DNA from: Cohnella sp.
Lineage (GTDB): Bacteria > Bacillota > Bacilli > Paenibacillales > Paenibacillaceae
NCBI GenBank assembly: GCA_028287445.1
Contig: JAQBPQ010000030.1
Coordinates: forward strand, 1-64,000
Reading direction: 5' to 3'
DNA: 64,000 nucleotides
The notes under the pieces are model-generated. The model was not told where the DNA came from. It saw nothing but the letters and a program-made list of their open reading frames with translations, and made no database searches. A program made the position numbers and the translations under genes. How positions within the stretch are numbered: the first letter of the stretch is position 1; the number at the start of each line of letters is the position of its first letter. Below, one piece after another: positions 35,573 to 45,031 of this stretch.

Positions 35573-38062
35573 TCAAAGCATCATCTGCGGATCCACGTCG
35601 ACGCTCACTTGCACTCCGCCGCGTTTGACCGCATCGCTCATATCCCGCAGCACTCCTGCGGTCAAGGCGCTTGCGTCGAGCTCTCCCCGATATTTTACCA
35701 TAACTTGAAAACGGCTGCGATCCTTCAGCTTGGCAATCGGGGAAGGAACCGGGCCCAGAATGTCCAACGCCGCCGATCCCCCGGCCGCTGAAGACGGCGG
35801 ATAGCCCATTTCTCTCGCTCGCTCACGCATTGTTCTTGCAAACATTTCCCCGACCGAAATCAGCATGGCAACCGATTCGTGCGAAAAAATGACCGAGATA
35901 AGCCGCCCGTACGGCGGGTATCCCAGCACATGCCGGGTACCCAGCTCATGCCTGACAAATCCCTGGTAATCGTGACCTTCCACGGAAGCGACGGAAACAT
36001 GCTCCGGGTCATACGTTTGCACGACGACTTCCCCGGGCAACTCATGCCGGCCGGCTCGCCCGGCTACCTGCGTAAGCAGTTGGAACGTCCGTTCCGCCGC
36101 ACGAAAATCCGGAAGACGCAGCGCGGCATCGGCCGCCAGTACCCCGACCAGCGTCACGCGGGGAAAATCGAGCCCCTTGGCCACCATCTGGGTGCCCAGC
36201 AGCACATCCGCTTCCTGATTCCGGAACATCGTCAGCCACTTTTCGTGAGAACCTTTTTCGGAAGTGGTGTCCACATCCATTCGGATGACGCGAATGCCGG
36301 GGAATGTCTCCGCAAGCGCCTCCTCGACCTTCTGTGTTCCAGTCCCGAAAAATCGGATGTGAGGGCTTTGGCAAGAAGGACACGTCTTCGGTTCGGATTC
36401 CGAATAACCGCAATAATGGCAGCGAAGATTGTGGGAGCCGCGGTGATAGGTCAAGGCAATGTCGCAATGGGGACAGGAGCACGTGTACCCGCATGAGCGG
36501 CACATGACGAAGGTTGCATAACCGCGCCGATTCAACAGCAACACGGCTTGCTCCTGCTTGCGGAGCCTTTCCCGCAGTGCTTCCGTCAGCATCCGGCTAA
36601 ACATGGCACGGTTGCCTAGCTTCAATTCCGCGCGCATGTCCACGATATGTACAACGGGCAGCGGTCGAGCCGCCACGCGCTCGGGCAAGGAAATATATTG
36701 TACTTCCCCCGCATGCCCGATTTCCCCCTTGGCCGCCGCGTAGCTTTCGAGGGATGGGGTCGCGGAACCCAGCACGACGACTGCCCCTTGAAGACGTGCA
36801 CGTTCAACGGCTGCATCGCGTGCATGGTATTTCGGACTTTCTTCCTGTTTATAGGAAGTTTCGTGTTCTTCATCAATGACAATGAGACCAATCTTCGAAA
36901 AGGGAGCAAATACGGCGGAACGCGCCCCAACCGCCACTTGGGCGCGGCCTTCCCGGATTTTGCGCCATTCGTCGTAACGTTCACCGTGGGACAGCCGGCT
37001 GTGAAGCACCGCTACCCGCTCGCCAAAACGGCTCTTGAACCGCTCGACCATTTGAGGCGTCAGCGCGATTTCCGGTACAAGCACGATCGCTTGGCGCTCT
37101 TGGGAAAGACATTGCTGAATCGCCTGCAAATAAATTTCCGTTTTGCCGCTGCCGGTTACTCCATGCAGCAGGAATACCCGGTGTTCGTGCTCCGCCAACG
37201 AAGCGGCGATCGGCTCCAGCGCACAACGCTGAGCGGGTGTGAGCGTGAGTGGTGCCGAAGCCGGAAATTCCCGGCCTTGGTAAGGATCCCGATCCTCCGT
37301 GAGTTGGCGGATCTCGAGCGCTCCCCGATCAGCCAGCGCGCGGATCGTCGACGGGGTCGTTCCGACCGCATCGGCCAAAACCGCCAATCCAATCGGCTCT
37401 GAATTCGACGCCAAATATTCCAACACTTCCCGCTGCTTACGCGCCCTGGCCGGTACATCCGCCAAGGAGGCTTGCAGCTTGCCGTTGTCCGGCGGAAACA
37501 CGGTGGACACCGTTTTGACCGACAACCGGTCCTCGACTTGCTGTCGTTCCGTTAAGCGGCCTTCCTTCAACCAGCGCTTGAGCAGCGGTCCCCGGTCCGG
37601 GAACTGCTGCATCAGCGACGACCATTTCATAACCGCTCGCTGCCGGAACACATGCCAAACGGCGGCCTCCGGCGGTTCCATCCCGATCGGATCAACCGTG
37701 CCTTCCGCCAAAGCGATATATTTTTCCGTGCGGCCTTTGAGGGCGGCCGGGAGCATCACCTGCAACGCCACCACAAGCGGACAAAGCCAGCGCCGGCTCA
37801 TCCACATCCCCAACTCGATGAGCTCGGGGGTGAGCGGCGGCATCGCATCCAACACGTCGTTGAGCGGCTTCAGCCGGCTCAGGTCGACTTCCGCTTCTTC
37901 CGTGAACCCGGTCACGATTCCCTGCAGCGTACGTCCGCCGAACGGCACGGCGACGCGACTGCCGACTTCCGTCCATGCCGCCAGTCGCTCCGGAACCAAA
38001 TAATCAAACGGCCGATCCGTTTCGCGGCTCGGCACGTCTACGATTACGCGGGCAATCGTCAT
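35573..38062 (-). CDS. priA: Primosomal protein N', replication restart helicase PriA
   Basis: PriA reloads the replisome at stalled forks. 829 residues: N-terminal DNA-binding domain (VIVDVPSRETDRPFDYLVPERL), Walker A LLHGVTGSGKTEIYLQA near 300, DEEH box LIVIDEEHETSYKQ near 395, LGSATPSLES, a zinc region with CRSCGYTCSCPHCDIAL and CHYCG...CPSCQSPHI (eight cysteines) near 510–550, and the C-terminal helicase motif TQVAGRAGRHELPGEV. It overlaps coaBC by 4 bases, so the two are translationally coupled. Confidence 0.97.
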   Translation of the reverse strand: MTIARVIVDVPSRETDRPFDYLVPERLAAWTEVGSRVAVPFGGRTLQGIVTGFTEEAEVDLSRLKPLNDVLDAMPPLTPELIELGMWMSRRWLCPLVVALQVMLPAALKGRTEKYIALAEGTVDPIGMEPPEAAVWHVFRQRAVMKWSSLMQQFPDRGPLLKRWLKEGRLTERQQVEDRLSVKTVSTVFPPDNGKLQASLADVPARARKQREVLEYLASNSEPIGLAVLADAVGTTPSTIRALADRGALEIRQLTEDRDPYQGREFPASAPLTLTPAQRCALEPIAASLAEHEHRVFLLHGVTGSGKTEIYLQAIQQCLSQERQAIVLVPEIALTPQMVERFKSRFGERVAVLHSRLSHGERYDEWRKIREGRAQVAVGARSAVFAPFSKIGLIVIDEEHETSYKQEESPKYHARDAAVERARLQGAVVVLGSATPSLESYAAAKGEIGHAGEVQYISLPERVAARPLPVVHIVDMRAELKLGNRAMFSRMLTEALRERLRKQEQAVLLLNRRGYATFVMCRSCGYTCSCPHCDIALTYHRGSHNLRCHYCGYSESEPKTCPSCQSPHIRFFGTGTQKVEEALAETFPGIRVIRMDVDTTSEKGSHEKWLTMFRNQEADVLLGTQMVAKGLDFPRVTLVGVLAADAALRLPDFRAAERTFQLLTQVAGRAGRHELPGEVVVQTYDPEHVSVASVEGHDYQGFVRHELGTRHVLGYPPYGRLISVIFSHESVAMLISVGEMFARTMRERAREMGYPPSSAAGGSAALDILGPVPSPIAKLKDRSRFQVMVKYRGELDASALTAGVLRDMSDAVKRGGVQVSVDVDPQMML

Positions 38063-39282
38063 GCGCCGTTCATCCGTTCGACGGCGAGCCGCCAGATCCG
38101 CTCCGCCACGATTGATTTGGCGGACAGCGCAATATTTTCCACAAGGCCTTCAGGTCCGTAGATGCTGACAATATTGGTGTCGGATGCAAATCCCGCTCCC
38201 TCCCGGGAAACGTCATTGGCCACGACCAGGTCGCACTTTTTGCGTTGCAGTTTGTCCATCGCGAATGTCTCCAAATCGCCGGTTTCTGCAGCAAAGCCGA
38301 TGACAAACGGGACCCGTTCTCCGGGATATGCCGTTTTCCATTCTCCGATCGCCTGCAAAATGTCCGGGTTGCGGACGAGCTCGAGCGACAAGGTTTGTTC
38401 TTTCTTTTTGATCTTCGATTGGTACTGAACGGATGGCCGATAGTCGGCCACAGCCGCCGCTTTCACAATGACGTCCACCGTGCCGAGCCGGTTCATCACC
38501 GACTCGTACATGTCGGCGGCCGATTCCACTTGAACCAGTTCAACGCCGCCAGGCGGCTTTTCATCCGTCCGCGCACAGATCAGCGTGACTTCCGCCCCTA
38601 AATCACGGGCCGTTTCCGCCAGCGCAAACCCCATTTTACCCGAGGAATCGTTCGTAATGTAGCGTACAGGATCGATGCGCTCCACCGTTCCTCCGGCTGT
38701 TATCATGACCTTACGCCCCGCAAGAAGCTTTGGCCCCGTCAACCATGCTGCGATCGCCTCCGCGATTTCGTCCGGCTCCGCCAGTCTGCCTTTGCCAACA
38801 TATCCGCAAGCGAGTTGCCCGGTTCCCGGTTCGACGAACCGCACGCCGCGAGAGCCAAGTTTGACGACATTCTCGATGACCGCCGGGTGTTCCCACATGT
38901 GAACGTTCATCGCCGGTGCAACGACGACCGGAGCGGTGGTGGCCAGCAGCAAGGTGCTCAGCATGTCATCCGCGATGCCGTTCGCCATTTTGCCGATGAT
39001 ATTCGCCGTCGCCGGAGCGACGACGACCAGATCGGCGGCGTCCGCCCAATCGATATGCTGCACGACCGACGGATCCCGCTCGTCAAACACGTCGGTCGCC
39101 ACCGAGTGGCGTGACAGCGTTTGAAGGGTCAGCGGCGTAATAAAGCGTGTCGCCCCTTCCGTCATCACCACACGAACCGAAGCTCCCCATGAGACGAGGC
39201 GGCTGCACAATGAGGCTGCCTTGAACGCGGCGATGCCGCCTGAAACGCCGAGCACGATCGTTTTCCCCGAGAGCCGCTTCAC
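38059..39282 (-). CDS. coaBC: Bifunctional phosphopantothenoylcysteine decarboxylase / phosphopantothenate–cysteine ligase
   Basis: Catalyses two successive coenzyme A steps. 407 residues. The CoaC half has the flavin-binding start KTIVLGVSGGIAAFKAASL, the histidine stretch QHIDWADAADLVVVAPATANIIGKMANGIADDML near 72, PAMNVHMWEHPAV near 122, and GTGQLACGYVGKGRL (catalytic Cys) near 153. The CoaB half begins GRKVMITAGGTVERIDPVRYITNDSSGKMGFALAE near 190 and has KAAAVADYRP near 275. Complements coaD elsewhere in the window. Confidence 0.96.
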   Translation of the reverse strand: MKRLSGKTIVLGVSGGIAAFKAASLCSRLVSWGASVRVVMTEGATRFITPLTLQTLSRHSVATDVFDERDPSVVQHIDWADAADLVVVAPATANIIGKMANGIADDMLSTLLLATTAPVVVAPAMNVHMWEHPAVIENVVKLGSRGVRFVEPGTGQLACGYVGKGRLAEPDEIAEAIAAWLTGPKLLAGRKVMITAGGTVERIDPVRYITNDSSGKMGFALAETARDLGAEVTLICARTDEKPPGGVELVQVESAADMYESVMNRLGTVDVIVKAAAVADYRPSVQYQSKIKKKEQTLSLELVRNPDILQAIGEWKTAYPGERVPFVIGFAAETGDLETFAMDKLQRKKCDLVVANDVSREGAGFASDTNIVSIYGPEGLVENIALSAKSIVAERIWRLAVERMNGA

Positions 39283-39319
39283 TTCGTTTCCCCCTCCGAT
39301 ACATAGGAATGCGGCCTAG

Positions 39320-39344
39320 AAAAAAAACAACCGCAGGGGTTGTC
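39320..39344 (-). terminator. Terminator between rpoZ and coaBC
   Basis: On the minus strand, ACAACC-CCTGC-GGTTGT is followed by a run of T. It separates the remA–gmk–rpoZ unit from coaBC–priA. Confidence 0.8.
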
Positions 39345-39377
39345 CTTCCTCGGTACCAAACAGGTCCGAACCGTTTA

Positions 39378-39575
39378 TTATTCCAGATGTTCGACTTTCA
39401 CATAATCGTGATAAATCTCTTCAAGCGCGACTCCAACCACTTTGTGCGATTTGGGAGCCATCATCTCCGACTGGATGCCGTCCCGCAACCCGCGGGCTCT
39501 CTTCGAAGCCGCCACAACCAGCGTGTATTTACTGTCTACTTTACGGACCAATTCGTCAATCGACGGATATAACAT
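39378..39575 (-). CDS. rpoZ: RNA polymerase omega subunit
   Basis: Omega helps to assemble RNA polymerase around beta-prime. 65 residues: MLYPSIDELVRKVDSKYTLVVAASKRARGLRDGIQSEMMAPKSHKVVGVALEEIYHDYVKVEHLE, with the conserved SKYTLVVAASKRARGL helix. Follows gmk by 4 bases, as in most bacteria. Confidence 0.96.
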   Translation of the reverse strand: MLYPSIDELVRKVDSKYTLVVAASKRARGLRDGIQSEMMAPKSHKVVGVALEEIYHDYVKVEHLE

Positions 39576-39579
39576 ACAT

Positions 39580-40215
39580 TCACCTCTCCGATACGTTTTC
39601 TGCAGCGGTCAACTCTTTCAATTCCCGAAACAATTCGTGCAGGAACCGTTCCCGCTTGCAGTGTTCCGCCGTGATAATGGCGCCGATCCGGCCGCAAGCC
39701 GAATCGATTTGATCATTAACGACGGCGTAATCATAATGATACAGCAAATTCATCTCTTCCACAGCAACGGATAAACGATTGTCGATGGTCGCCTGCGATT
39801 CGGTGCCTCTCCCGACGATTCGCTGCTTCAATTCATTCAGCGACGGGGGGAGCAGGAAAACAAACACGCCCTCCGGAAACTTCTCTTTCACTTTTAAAGC
39901 GCCCTGCACTTCAATTTCTAAAATGATATCCTTGCCTTCCGCCAGTGTCTTGTCGACGAATTCTCGGGGTGTGCCGTAATAATTGTCAACATATTCAGCA
40001 TATTCGAGCAAGGCGTCATGCGTGATCATGTCTTGGAATTGTTCTCGGGATTTGAAAAAATAGTTCACACCTTCGCGCTCGCCTTCCCGGGGTGCCCGGG
40101 TGGTCGCGGAAACAGAATAAATCAGCTCGGGCTGTTTGCGGCGAAGCGCCGCGCATACGGTTCCTTTGCCGACACCGGATGGACCGGATAACACGATCAG
40201 CAATCCTCTGTTCAT
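39580..40215 (-). CDS. gmk: Guanylate kinase
   Basis: Converts GMP to GDP. From ATG 40215 ([25 protein letters not shown]) it is 211 residues; the track start at 40272 lies inside remA. Walker [10 protein letters not shown] near residue 11, [22 protein letters not shown] near 35 (GMP binding), YYGTPREFV near 78, and [30 protein letters not shown] near 93. GGAGAAGTAC precedes the ATG. Confidence 0.97.
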   Translation of the reverse strand: MNRGLLIVLSGPSGVGKGTVCAALRRKQPELIYSVSATTRAPREGEREGVNYFFKSREQFQDMITHDALLEYAEYVDNYYGTPREFVDKTLAEGKDIILEIEVQGALKVKEKFPEGVFVFLLPPSLNELKQRIVGRGTESQATIDNRLSVAVEEMNLLYHYDYAVVNDQIDSACGRIGAIITAEHCKRERFLHELFRELKELTAAENVSER

Positions 40216-40228
40216 GTACTTCTCCGAT

Positions 40229-40489
40229 TCATTCGTCATGTTCGTCGTCTTTGGTAGACAACCGGTGCGCAACCGTCTCCGGCTGGACGGCAGACAAAAT
40301 CACATGGTCGCTGTCGGTGATGATCACAGCGCGCGTGCGGCGGCCGTATGTCGCATCGATCAGCATATGCCGGTCACGGGCTTCTTGGATGATGCGTTTG
40401 ATCGGCGCGGATTCCGGACTTACGATGGAAATGATCCGGTTCGCCGATACGATGTTCCCGAAACCGATATTGATCAGCTTGATTGCCAT
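40229..40489 (-). CDS. remA: Extracellular matrix regulator RemA
   Basis: RemA (YlzA, DUF370) is a DNA-binding activator of biofilm matrix and osmoprotection genes in Bacillus. 86 residues: [77 protein letters not shown], matching the family through the conserved GFGNIV and [12 protein letters not shown] motifs. GGAGGG is upstream. It is first in the remA–gmk–rpoZ unit; the yicC gene that usually precedes remA is absent here. Confidence 0.95.
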   Translation of the reverse strand: MAIKLINIGFGNIVSANRIISIVSPESAPIKRIIQEARDRHMLIDATYGRRTRAVIITDSDHVILSAVQPETVAHRLSTKDDEHDE

Positions 40490-40623
40490 GCAACGATTCC
40501 CTCCGGTCTCTCCTCGTCAGCAGCTTCCGGGGCGTCCCTAACACGCTCCCATTGTTGCCGAAAGCGGCCCCCCGCATACTGCGGGACGGATGTGTCAGCC
40601 ACATCCTATTGATTGATTGCTTT

Positions 40624-40652
40624 ATTGTACTTCAAATCCTTAGGACGGACAA
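40624..40652 (-). promoter_or_regulatory. Promoter of remA–gmk–rpoZ
   Basis: On the minus strand: TTGTCC, 17 bases, TACAAT. It lies in the gap after yitJ, about 135 bases before remA. Confidence 0.65.
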
Positions 40653-40675
40653 GAGCCGAGAGCGGCATTCTCCGG

Positions 40676-42562
40676 CTATCTGCTCTGGGAAGGTAAGGCA
40701 CCGTGGATCACGTATTTCGTTAAAGAGACGCTCATGTCGTAGGAAAGAAACGGCGTAATCAGATAGATTCCGTTAAACAACGGCATAGCCGAATCCAGCA
40801 GCTCACGCGCAATCGCCACCCCTTCGGCGCGGCCTGCCGGGCCTTCCAATCCGTTCATCCGCCGGCGCACTTCATCCGGCAATAGGATGCCAGGCACTTC
40901 GTTGTGCAAATACTCGGCATTGCGCCCGCTCGCCAGCGGCATGATGCCGAGAAATATCGGCACGCTGAGATGACTCGTGGCCTCGGCCATGCGCTCGATC
41001 AATGCCGGGTCGTACACGGGCTGCGTCATGATGTAATCGGCGCCGGACGCTACTTTGCGTTCCAGCCGTTCCACCGCTTTATCCAGGTATTTGACGTTCG
41101 GGTTGAAGGCCGCCCCCACGATGAAATTCGCCTTTTGTTTAAGCGGTTTGCCGGAAAACGCGACACCTTCGTTGAGCTGTTTGATCATGCGGATGATTTC
41201 GAAAGAGGTCAAATCGTACACCGAGCTCGAACCGGGCAAATCGCCGAACTTTGCCGGGTCACCGGTTACCGCCAGCACGTGATCGATGCTGAGGGCGTCA
41301 AAACCCATCAGGTGCGACTGGGTTCCGATCAGGTTGCGGTCGCGGCAAGCGATGTGCACGAGAGGCCGAATCCCGACTTTTTCCTTGACAAGCGCTCCCA
41401 GCGCCATATTGCTCATACGAGTGACGGCAAGCGAGTTGTCCGCCATCGTCAGAGCATCCGCTCCGGCGTCCTTAAGCGCCTGTGCTCCTTGCATGAAACG
41501 GGCGATGTCCAGATCGCGCGGAGGATCCAATTCTACAATGACTGTGTGGCGCTGCCGCACGAGATCGACCAGGCTCGGTTCCTTGTAGCCGGCCGCTCCT
41601 TCGGCATTGCGGGCGGCGGGCTGCAGAGCTTCCTGAACGGCAATCGAGCCTGCCGCGGTTGGTGCGGCGGCGGATTCCCTCCCAGGCGCAGCCGGGGCAT
41701 AACTGTTGAGCGCTTTCGCAATGGCGGCAATGTGTTCCGGTGTTGTGCCGCAGCACCCGCCGATCAGCCGGGAATTCAGATCGGCGAATCGTTTCGCCGA
41801 TGTGGCGAAATATTCGGGCGAGGCCTTATACTCGACTTTGCCGTCCACATAGTCCGGAATGCCCGCATTGGGAAACACGCTGAGCGGTACGCCAAGATCG
41901 CCCGGGATCGTTTCCATCGCCCGGAGAATGGCGTTAGGACCGCTGCGGCAATTGAAGCCGATGACGTCCGCACCTTCGCCCTTGAGACGCCGGAACGCTT
42001 CGGCCAGCGGAACGCCATCTTGCGTGCGCGCAGCGTCTTCCACCGCGAATTGGCAGATGACCGGAAGCCCGCTCCGCTTGCGAATGAGGGCAAGAGCCAG
42101 CGACAGTTCCTCAAGGTCGAAAAACGTCTCGAGCAACAACCCGTCCGGCCCGGCAGCCAGCAGCGCTCCGATCTGTTCCTCGAAGTCCCGCTTCATGCTG
42201 GTTGTACGCACATTTTTGCGCCGGCCTGCGCGGATCGCGCCGATCGCACCCACCACGTAAGCGGCATCTCCCGCCGATTGCCTGGCAATGGCCACACCCG
42301 CTGCATTGATCTCTTCCGTTTTCTTCTCCAGACCATATTTGGACAGTTTCCCGTGTTGAGCGGAGAACGTGTTCGTCTCGATCACTTGTGCGCCCGCTTG
42401 GACATAGCGTCGGTGCACGTCGGCGATAACGTCCGGCTTAAGCAGGTTGAACTCTTCATACGAGACTCCGACCGGAAAGCCGAGCTGATATAAATAAGTT
42501 CCCATCGCACCATCGCCTACAAGAGGTTTTTCCCTAAGCGCCATGCGCAAATCCGGTTTCAT
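40676..42562 (-). CDS. yitJ: Bifunctional homocysteine S-methyltransferase / methylenetetrahydrofolate reductase
   Basis: Links methyl-folate production to methionine synthesis. 628 residues. N-terminal homocysteine methyltransferase domain: GDGAMGTYLYQLGFPVG, ETNTFSAQHGKL, zinc cysteine in IGFNCRSGP near 202, and the paired cysteines GGCCGTTPEHIAAIA near 268. A Pro/Ala linker (YAPAAPGRESAAAPTAAGS) follows. C-terminal MetF-like domain: VIVELDPPRDLD near 347, DALTMADNSLA, HIACRDRNLIGTQSHL, VTGDPAKF, FIVGAAFNPN, and DYIMTQPVYDP. No SAM riboswitch was seen upstream, although Bacillus subtilis yitJ has one. Sits at an unusual place between dapF and remA. Confidence 0.93.
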   Translation of the reverse strand: MKPDLRMALREKPLVGDGAMGTYLYQLGFPVGVSYEEFNLLKPDVIADVHRRYVQAGAQVIETNTFSAQHGKLSKYGLEKKTEEINAAGVAIARQSAGDAAYVVGAIGAIRAGRRKNVRTTSMKRDFEEQIGALLAAGPDGLLLETFFDLEELSLALALIRKRSGLPVICQFAVEDAARTQDGVPLAEAFRRLKGEGADVIGFNCRSGPNAILRAMETIPGDLGVPLSVFPNAGIPDYVDGKVEYKASPEYFATSAKRFADLNSRLIGGCCGTTPEHIAAIAKALNSYAPAAPGRESAAAPTAAGSIAVQEALQPAARNAEGAAGYKEPSLVDLVRQRHTVIVELDPPRDLDIARFMQGAQALKDAGADALTMADNSLAVTRMSNMALGALVKEKVGIRPLVHIACRDRNLIGTQSHLMGFDALSIDHVLAVTGDPAKFGDLPGSSSVYDLTSFEIIRMIKQLNEGVAFSGKPLKQKANFIVGAAFNPNVKYLDKAVERLERKVASGADYIMTQPVYDPALIERMAEATSHLSVPIFLGIMPLASGRNAEYLHNEVPGILLPDEVRRRMNGLEGPAGRAEGVAIARELLDSAMPLFNGIYLITPFLSYDMSVSLTKYVIHGALPSQSR

Positions 42563-42641
42563 GAAGCCTCCCCATCCATTCCATCGATAAAGTAATTATA
42601 AATGTAGCACAATATGCGCCATGCGAAAACGCGGAAACGCC

Positions 42642-42665
42642 AAAAACCCGGCCCCGGAGCCGGTT
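42642..42665 (-). terminator. Terminator downstream of dapF
   Basis: On the minus strand, CCGGC-TCCGGG-GCCGG is followed by GTTTTTGG. It lies about 95 bases after the dapF stop and before yitJ. Confidence 0.7.
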
Positions 42666-42757
42666 AAGCGTAATCCCTTGACTTCATATTCCCGTTATTG
42701 CACCATTATGCGCACGAGCAAGGCATCCAAAAAACGGGTTATCCGGGCACCAGGGCG

Positions 42758-43588
42758 TTAGATACGACCCGTGAACACGAACGCAGCAGGGCCGGTCATA
42801 TACACTCGATTGTTATCTTCTTTCCACTCGATCAGCAGATCTCCGCCGGCAAGCGAGATCGTCGCTTTGCGGTCCGTACGCCCGCTCAATACAGACGATA
42901 CAAGCGTCGCACAAGCCCCGGTACCGCAGGCAAGCGTGGGACCCGCTCCCCGTTCCCATACGCGCATGTCCACCTGTGAGCGGGAGTTGACCTTCGCAAA
43001 CTCCACGTTGATCTTGCGGGGGAACAATGGATGTTTCTCGAGCTTCGGCCCCCACTGCGCCACATCGAAACCCACCGCATCATCCACATAGATGACGCAA
43101 TGGGGATTGCCCATCGATACGGCTGTGAATCGGAACTCGCGCCCGTCTACTTCCACGGAATGATCGATCACCGGATTTGCGTCGATCGTGGTCGGTACAT
43201 CGAGCCCGTTCAAAATCGGGGCGCCCATGTCGACGGTCACACGAGCCGCTTTGCCGCCTTCGGTTTCCAGAACGAGCGGCTGCACGCCTGCACCCAGCGT
43301 CTCGATGGTCATCTCTGTCTTGTCCGTCAGGCCGTTATCATACAGGTACTTGCCCACGCAGCGAATCGCATTGCCGCATTGCTCCGCTTCCGAGCCGTCG
43401 GAGTTCATGATCCGCATCCGGAAATCCGCTTTGTCGGACGGCAAAATATAAACAAGTCCATCCGCACCGATACCGAAAAACCGGTTGCATAGCTGAACGG
43501 CCAACTGCCCCGCTCCAGCAGGAAGCTCCCGCTCCCCATAAACGACGATGAAGTCATTGCCTAGACCGTGCATTTTCGTGAATTCCAT
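42758..43588 (-). CDS. dapF: Diaminopimelate epimerase
   Basis: Converts LL- to meso-diaminopimelate for lysine and peptidoglycan. From ATG 43588 (MEFTKMHGLGNDFIVVYGE, with GAAGGGGG upstream) it is 276 residues. Catalytic cysteines lie in SDGSEAEQCGNAIRCVGKYL near 75 and GPTLACGTGACATLVSS near 220; substrate residues in MGNPHCVIYVDD near 160. The track start at 43633 is too early. No lysine riboswitch or other dap genes nearby. Confidence 0.96.
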   Translation of the reverse strand: MEFTKMHGLGNDFIVVYGERELPAGAGQLAVQLCNRFFGIGADGLVYILPSDKADFRMRIMNSDGSEAEQCGNAIRCVGKYLYDNGLTDKTEMTIETLGAGVQPLVLETEGGKAARVTVDMGAPILNGLDVPTTIDANPVIDHSVEVDGREFRFTAVSMGNPHCVIYVDDAVGFDVAQWGPKLEKHPLFPRKINVEFAKVNSRSQVDMRVWERGAGPTLACGTGACATLVSSVLSGRTDRKATISLAGGDLLIEWKEDNNRVYMTGPAAFVFTGRI

Positions 43589-43715
43589 GACTGACTTCCC
43601 CCTTCTACGTCCTGCCCTTTCTTGCATATGCAACGTATTTTACCGTATATAGACGGGAAACAGCATACAACCATTCACTCTTTGTTTGCACTTTTCCGTT
43701 AACCACCCCGCAACC

Positions 43716-44876
43716 TCAGCCCTTCGTGAGCCGCAGCTTGTCCAATGCCTCTTTCGCCCTCCGGCGCGCTTCCTCGATCGTATCCGCAGTAGAGAGCGTC
43801 ACGGCCATCCGGCGTCCGGGCTTCGTGACCGGCTTGCCGAACAAGCGGGCTTGCGTTTCCGGCACCGACAACGCCTCTTCCAGCCCTTCGATCCGATAGG
43901 ACGCCCATTCGGCTTCCGCTTTCAGGGGCCGGCTCGCCCCCGGGGCAACTGTGCGGATTTCCGGAATCGGCAATCCCAAAATCGCCCGTACATGCAAGGA
44001 GAACTCCGAAAGATTCTGGCTGACCAGCGTCACAAGGCCCGTGTCGTGCGGACGCGGCGATACTTCGCTGAAGAAGACACGGTCCCCCGCCAAAAACAGC
44101 TCGACACCGAACAGACCCGCGCCGCCCAGCGAGTCGGTAATGATGCGGGCGATCCGTTTCGCTTCCGCGATTTGAACGCTCGTCATGCCATGAGGCTGCC
44201 AGGATTCGATATAGTCCCCGTCTCGCTGAACATGTCCGATCGGATCGCAGAATTGCGTTCCATCCACGGATCGGACGGTTAGCAGCGTGATTTCCGAATC
44301 GAATCGGATGAACTGCTCCACGATCACCTTACCGTGCCGGACACGTCCGCCTTCCATGGCGATCTCCCAGCAGGGAGACAGATCCTCCTCGGAATGACAG
44401 ACACTCTGGCCTTTGCCCGAGGAACTCATAAGCGGCTTAACCACACATGGAAAACCGATTTCCCGTGCTGCACCGCCAAATTCTTCGAATGTCTCGGCGA
44501 ATCGATAGCCGGCCGTGGGCAGACCCAGCGTTTCAGCCGCAAGACGCCGGATTCCTTCCCGGTCCATCGTCAGCCTGGCTGCCCGCGCTGTCGGGATGAC
44601 CCGAAAGCCTTCTTCTTCGAGCTTCTCCAATTCCGCGGTGGCGATAGCCTCGATTTCCGGCACGATCAAATCCGGCTTTTCCTTTTCCACCAATGCCCGA
44701 ATCGCACTCCGGTCGAGCATGTCGATGACGTAGCTCCGATCCGCAACGTGCATGGCCGGCGCTCCCTCGTACCGATCCACCGCCACCGTCTCCACGCCAA
44801 GCCGTTGAGCTTCGATGATGATTTCTTTTCCAAGCTCTCCTGATCCGAGCAGCATCATTTTTTTCGTTAGATACAT
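43716..44876 (-). CDS. purT: Formate-dependent phosphoribosylglycinamide formyltransferase
   Basis: PurT uses formate and ATP for the third step of purine synthesis, as an alternative to folate-dependent PurN. 386 residues with an N-terminal [41 protein letters not shown], an ATP-grasp domain ([26 protein letters not shown] near 140, [19 protein letters not shown] near 190, [29 protein letters not shown] near 270), and a C-terminal segment. No purine operon or PurR box is visible nearby. It stands alone between dapF and the P-type ATPase. Confidence 0.95.
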   Translation of the reverse strand: MYLTKKMMLLGSGELGKEIIIEAQRLGVETVAVDRYEGAPAMHVADRSYVIDMLDRSAIRALVEKEKPDLIVPEIEAIATAELEKLEEEGFRVIPTARAARLTMDREGIRRLAAETLGLPTAGYRFAETFEEFGGAAREIGFPCVVKPLMSSSGKGQSVCHSEEDLSPCWEIAMEGGRVRHGKVIVEQFIRFDSEITLLTVRSVDGTQFCDPIGHVQRDGDYIESWQPHGMTSVQIAEAKRIARIITDSLGGAGLFGVELFLAGDRVFFSEVSPRPHDTGLVTLVSQNLSEFSLHVRAILGLPIPEIRTVAPGASRPLKAEAEWASYRIEGLEEALSVPETQARLFGKPVTKPGRRMAVTLSTADTIEEARRRAKEALDKLRLTKG

Positions 44877-44990
44877 GGGCTCTACCCTACCGCCTTTCCC
44901 GCGATTGATTGTTCGTCATGAGGTAAAGAATACCCTGAAACCACCAAGACATAAAGTGTCCATCGGTAAAAAATGCCGGGAGAAACCCAG

Positions 44991-45022
44991 AAAACCCTCC
45001 GGCACATCATGTGCGGAGGGTT
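44991..45022 (-). terminator. Terminator of the P-type ATPase gene
   Basis: On the minus strand, AACCCTCCG-CACATGATGTG-CCGGAGGGTT is followed by TTCTGGGTTTC, ten bases after the stop codon. Confidence 0.82.
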
Positions 45023-45031
45023 CCTGCTCTT

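Noticed and set aside
40904-42493. 529-residue plus-strand ORF
   Set aside because: It is the antisense shadow of yitJ; its composition (Arg/His-rich, no motifs) is typical of mirror frames in GC-rich genes.
42563-42757. SAM (S-box) riboswitch expected before yitJ
   Set aside because: The leader is too short and none of the S-box conserved boxes is present.
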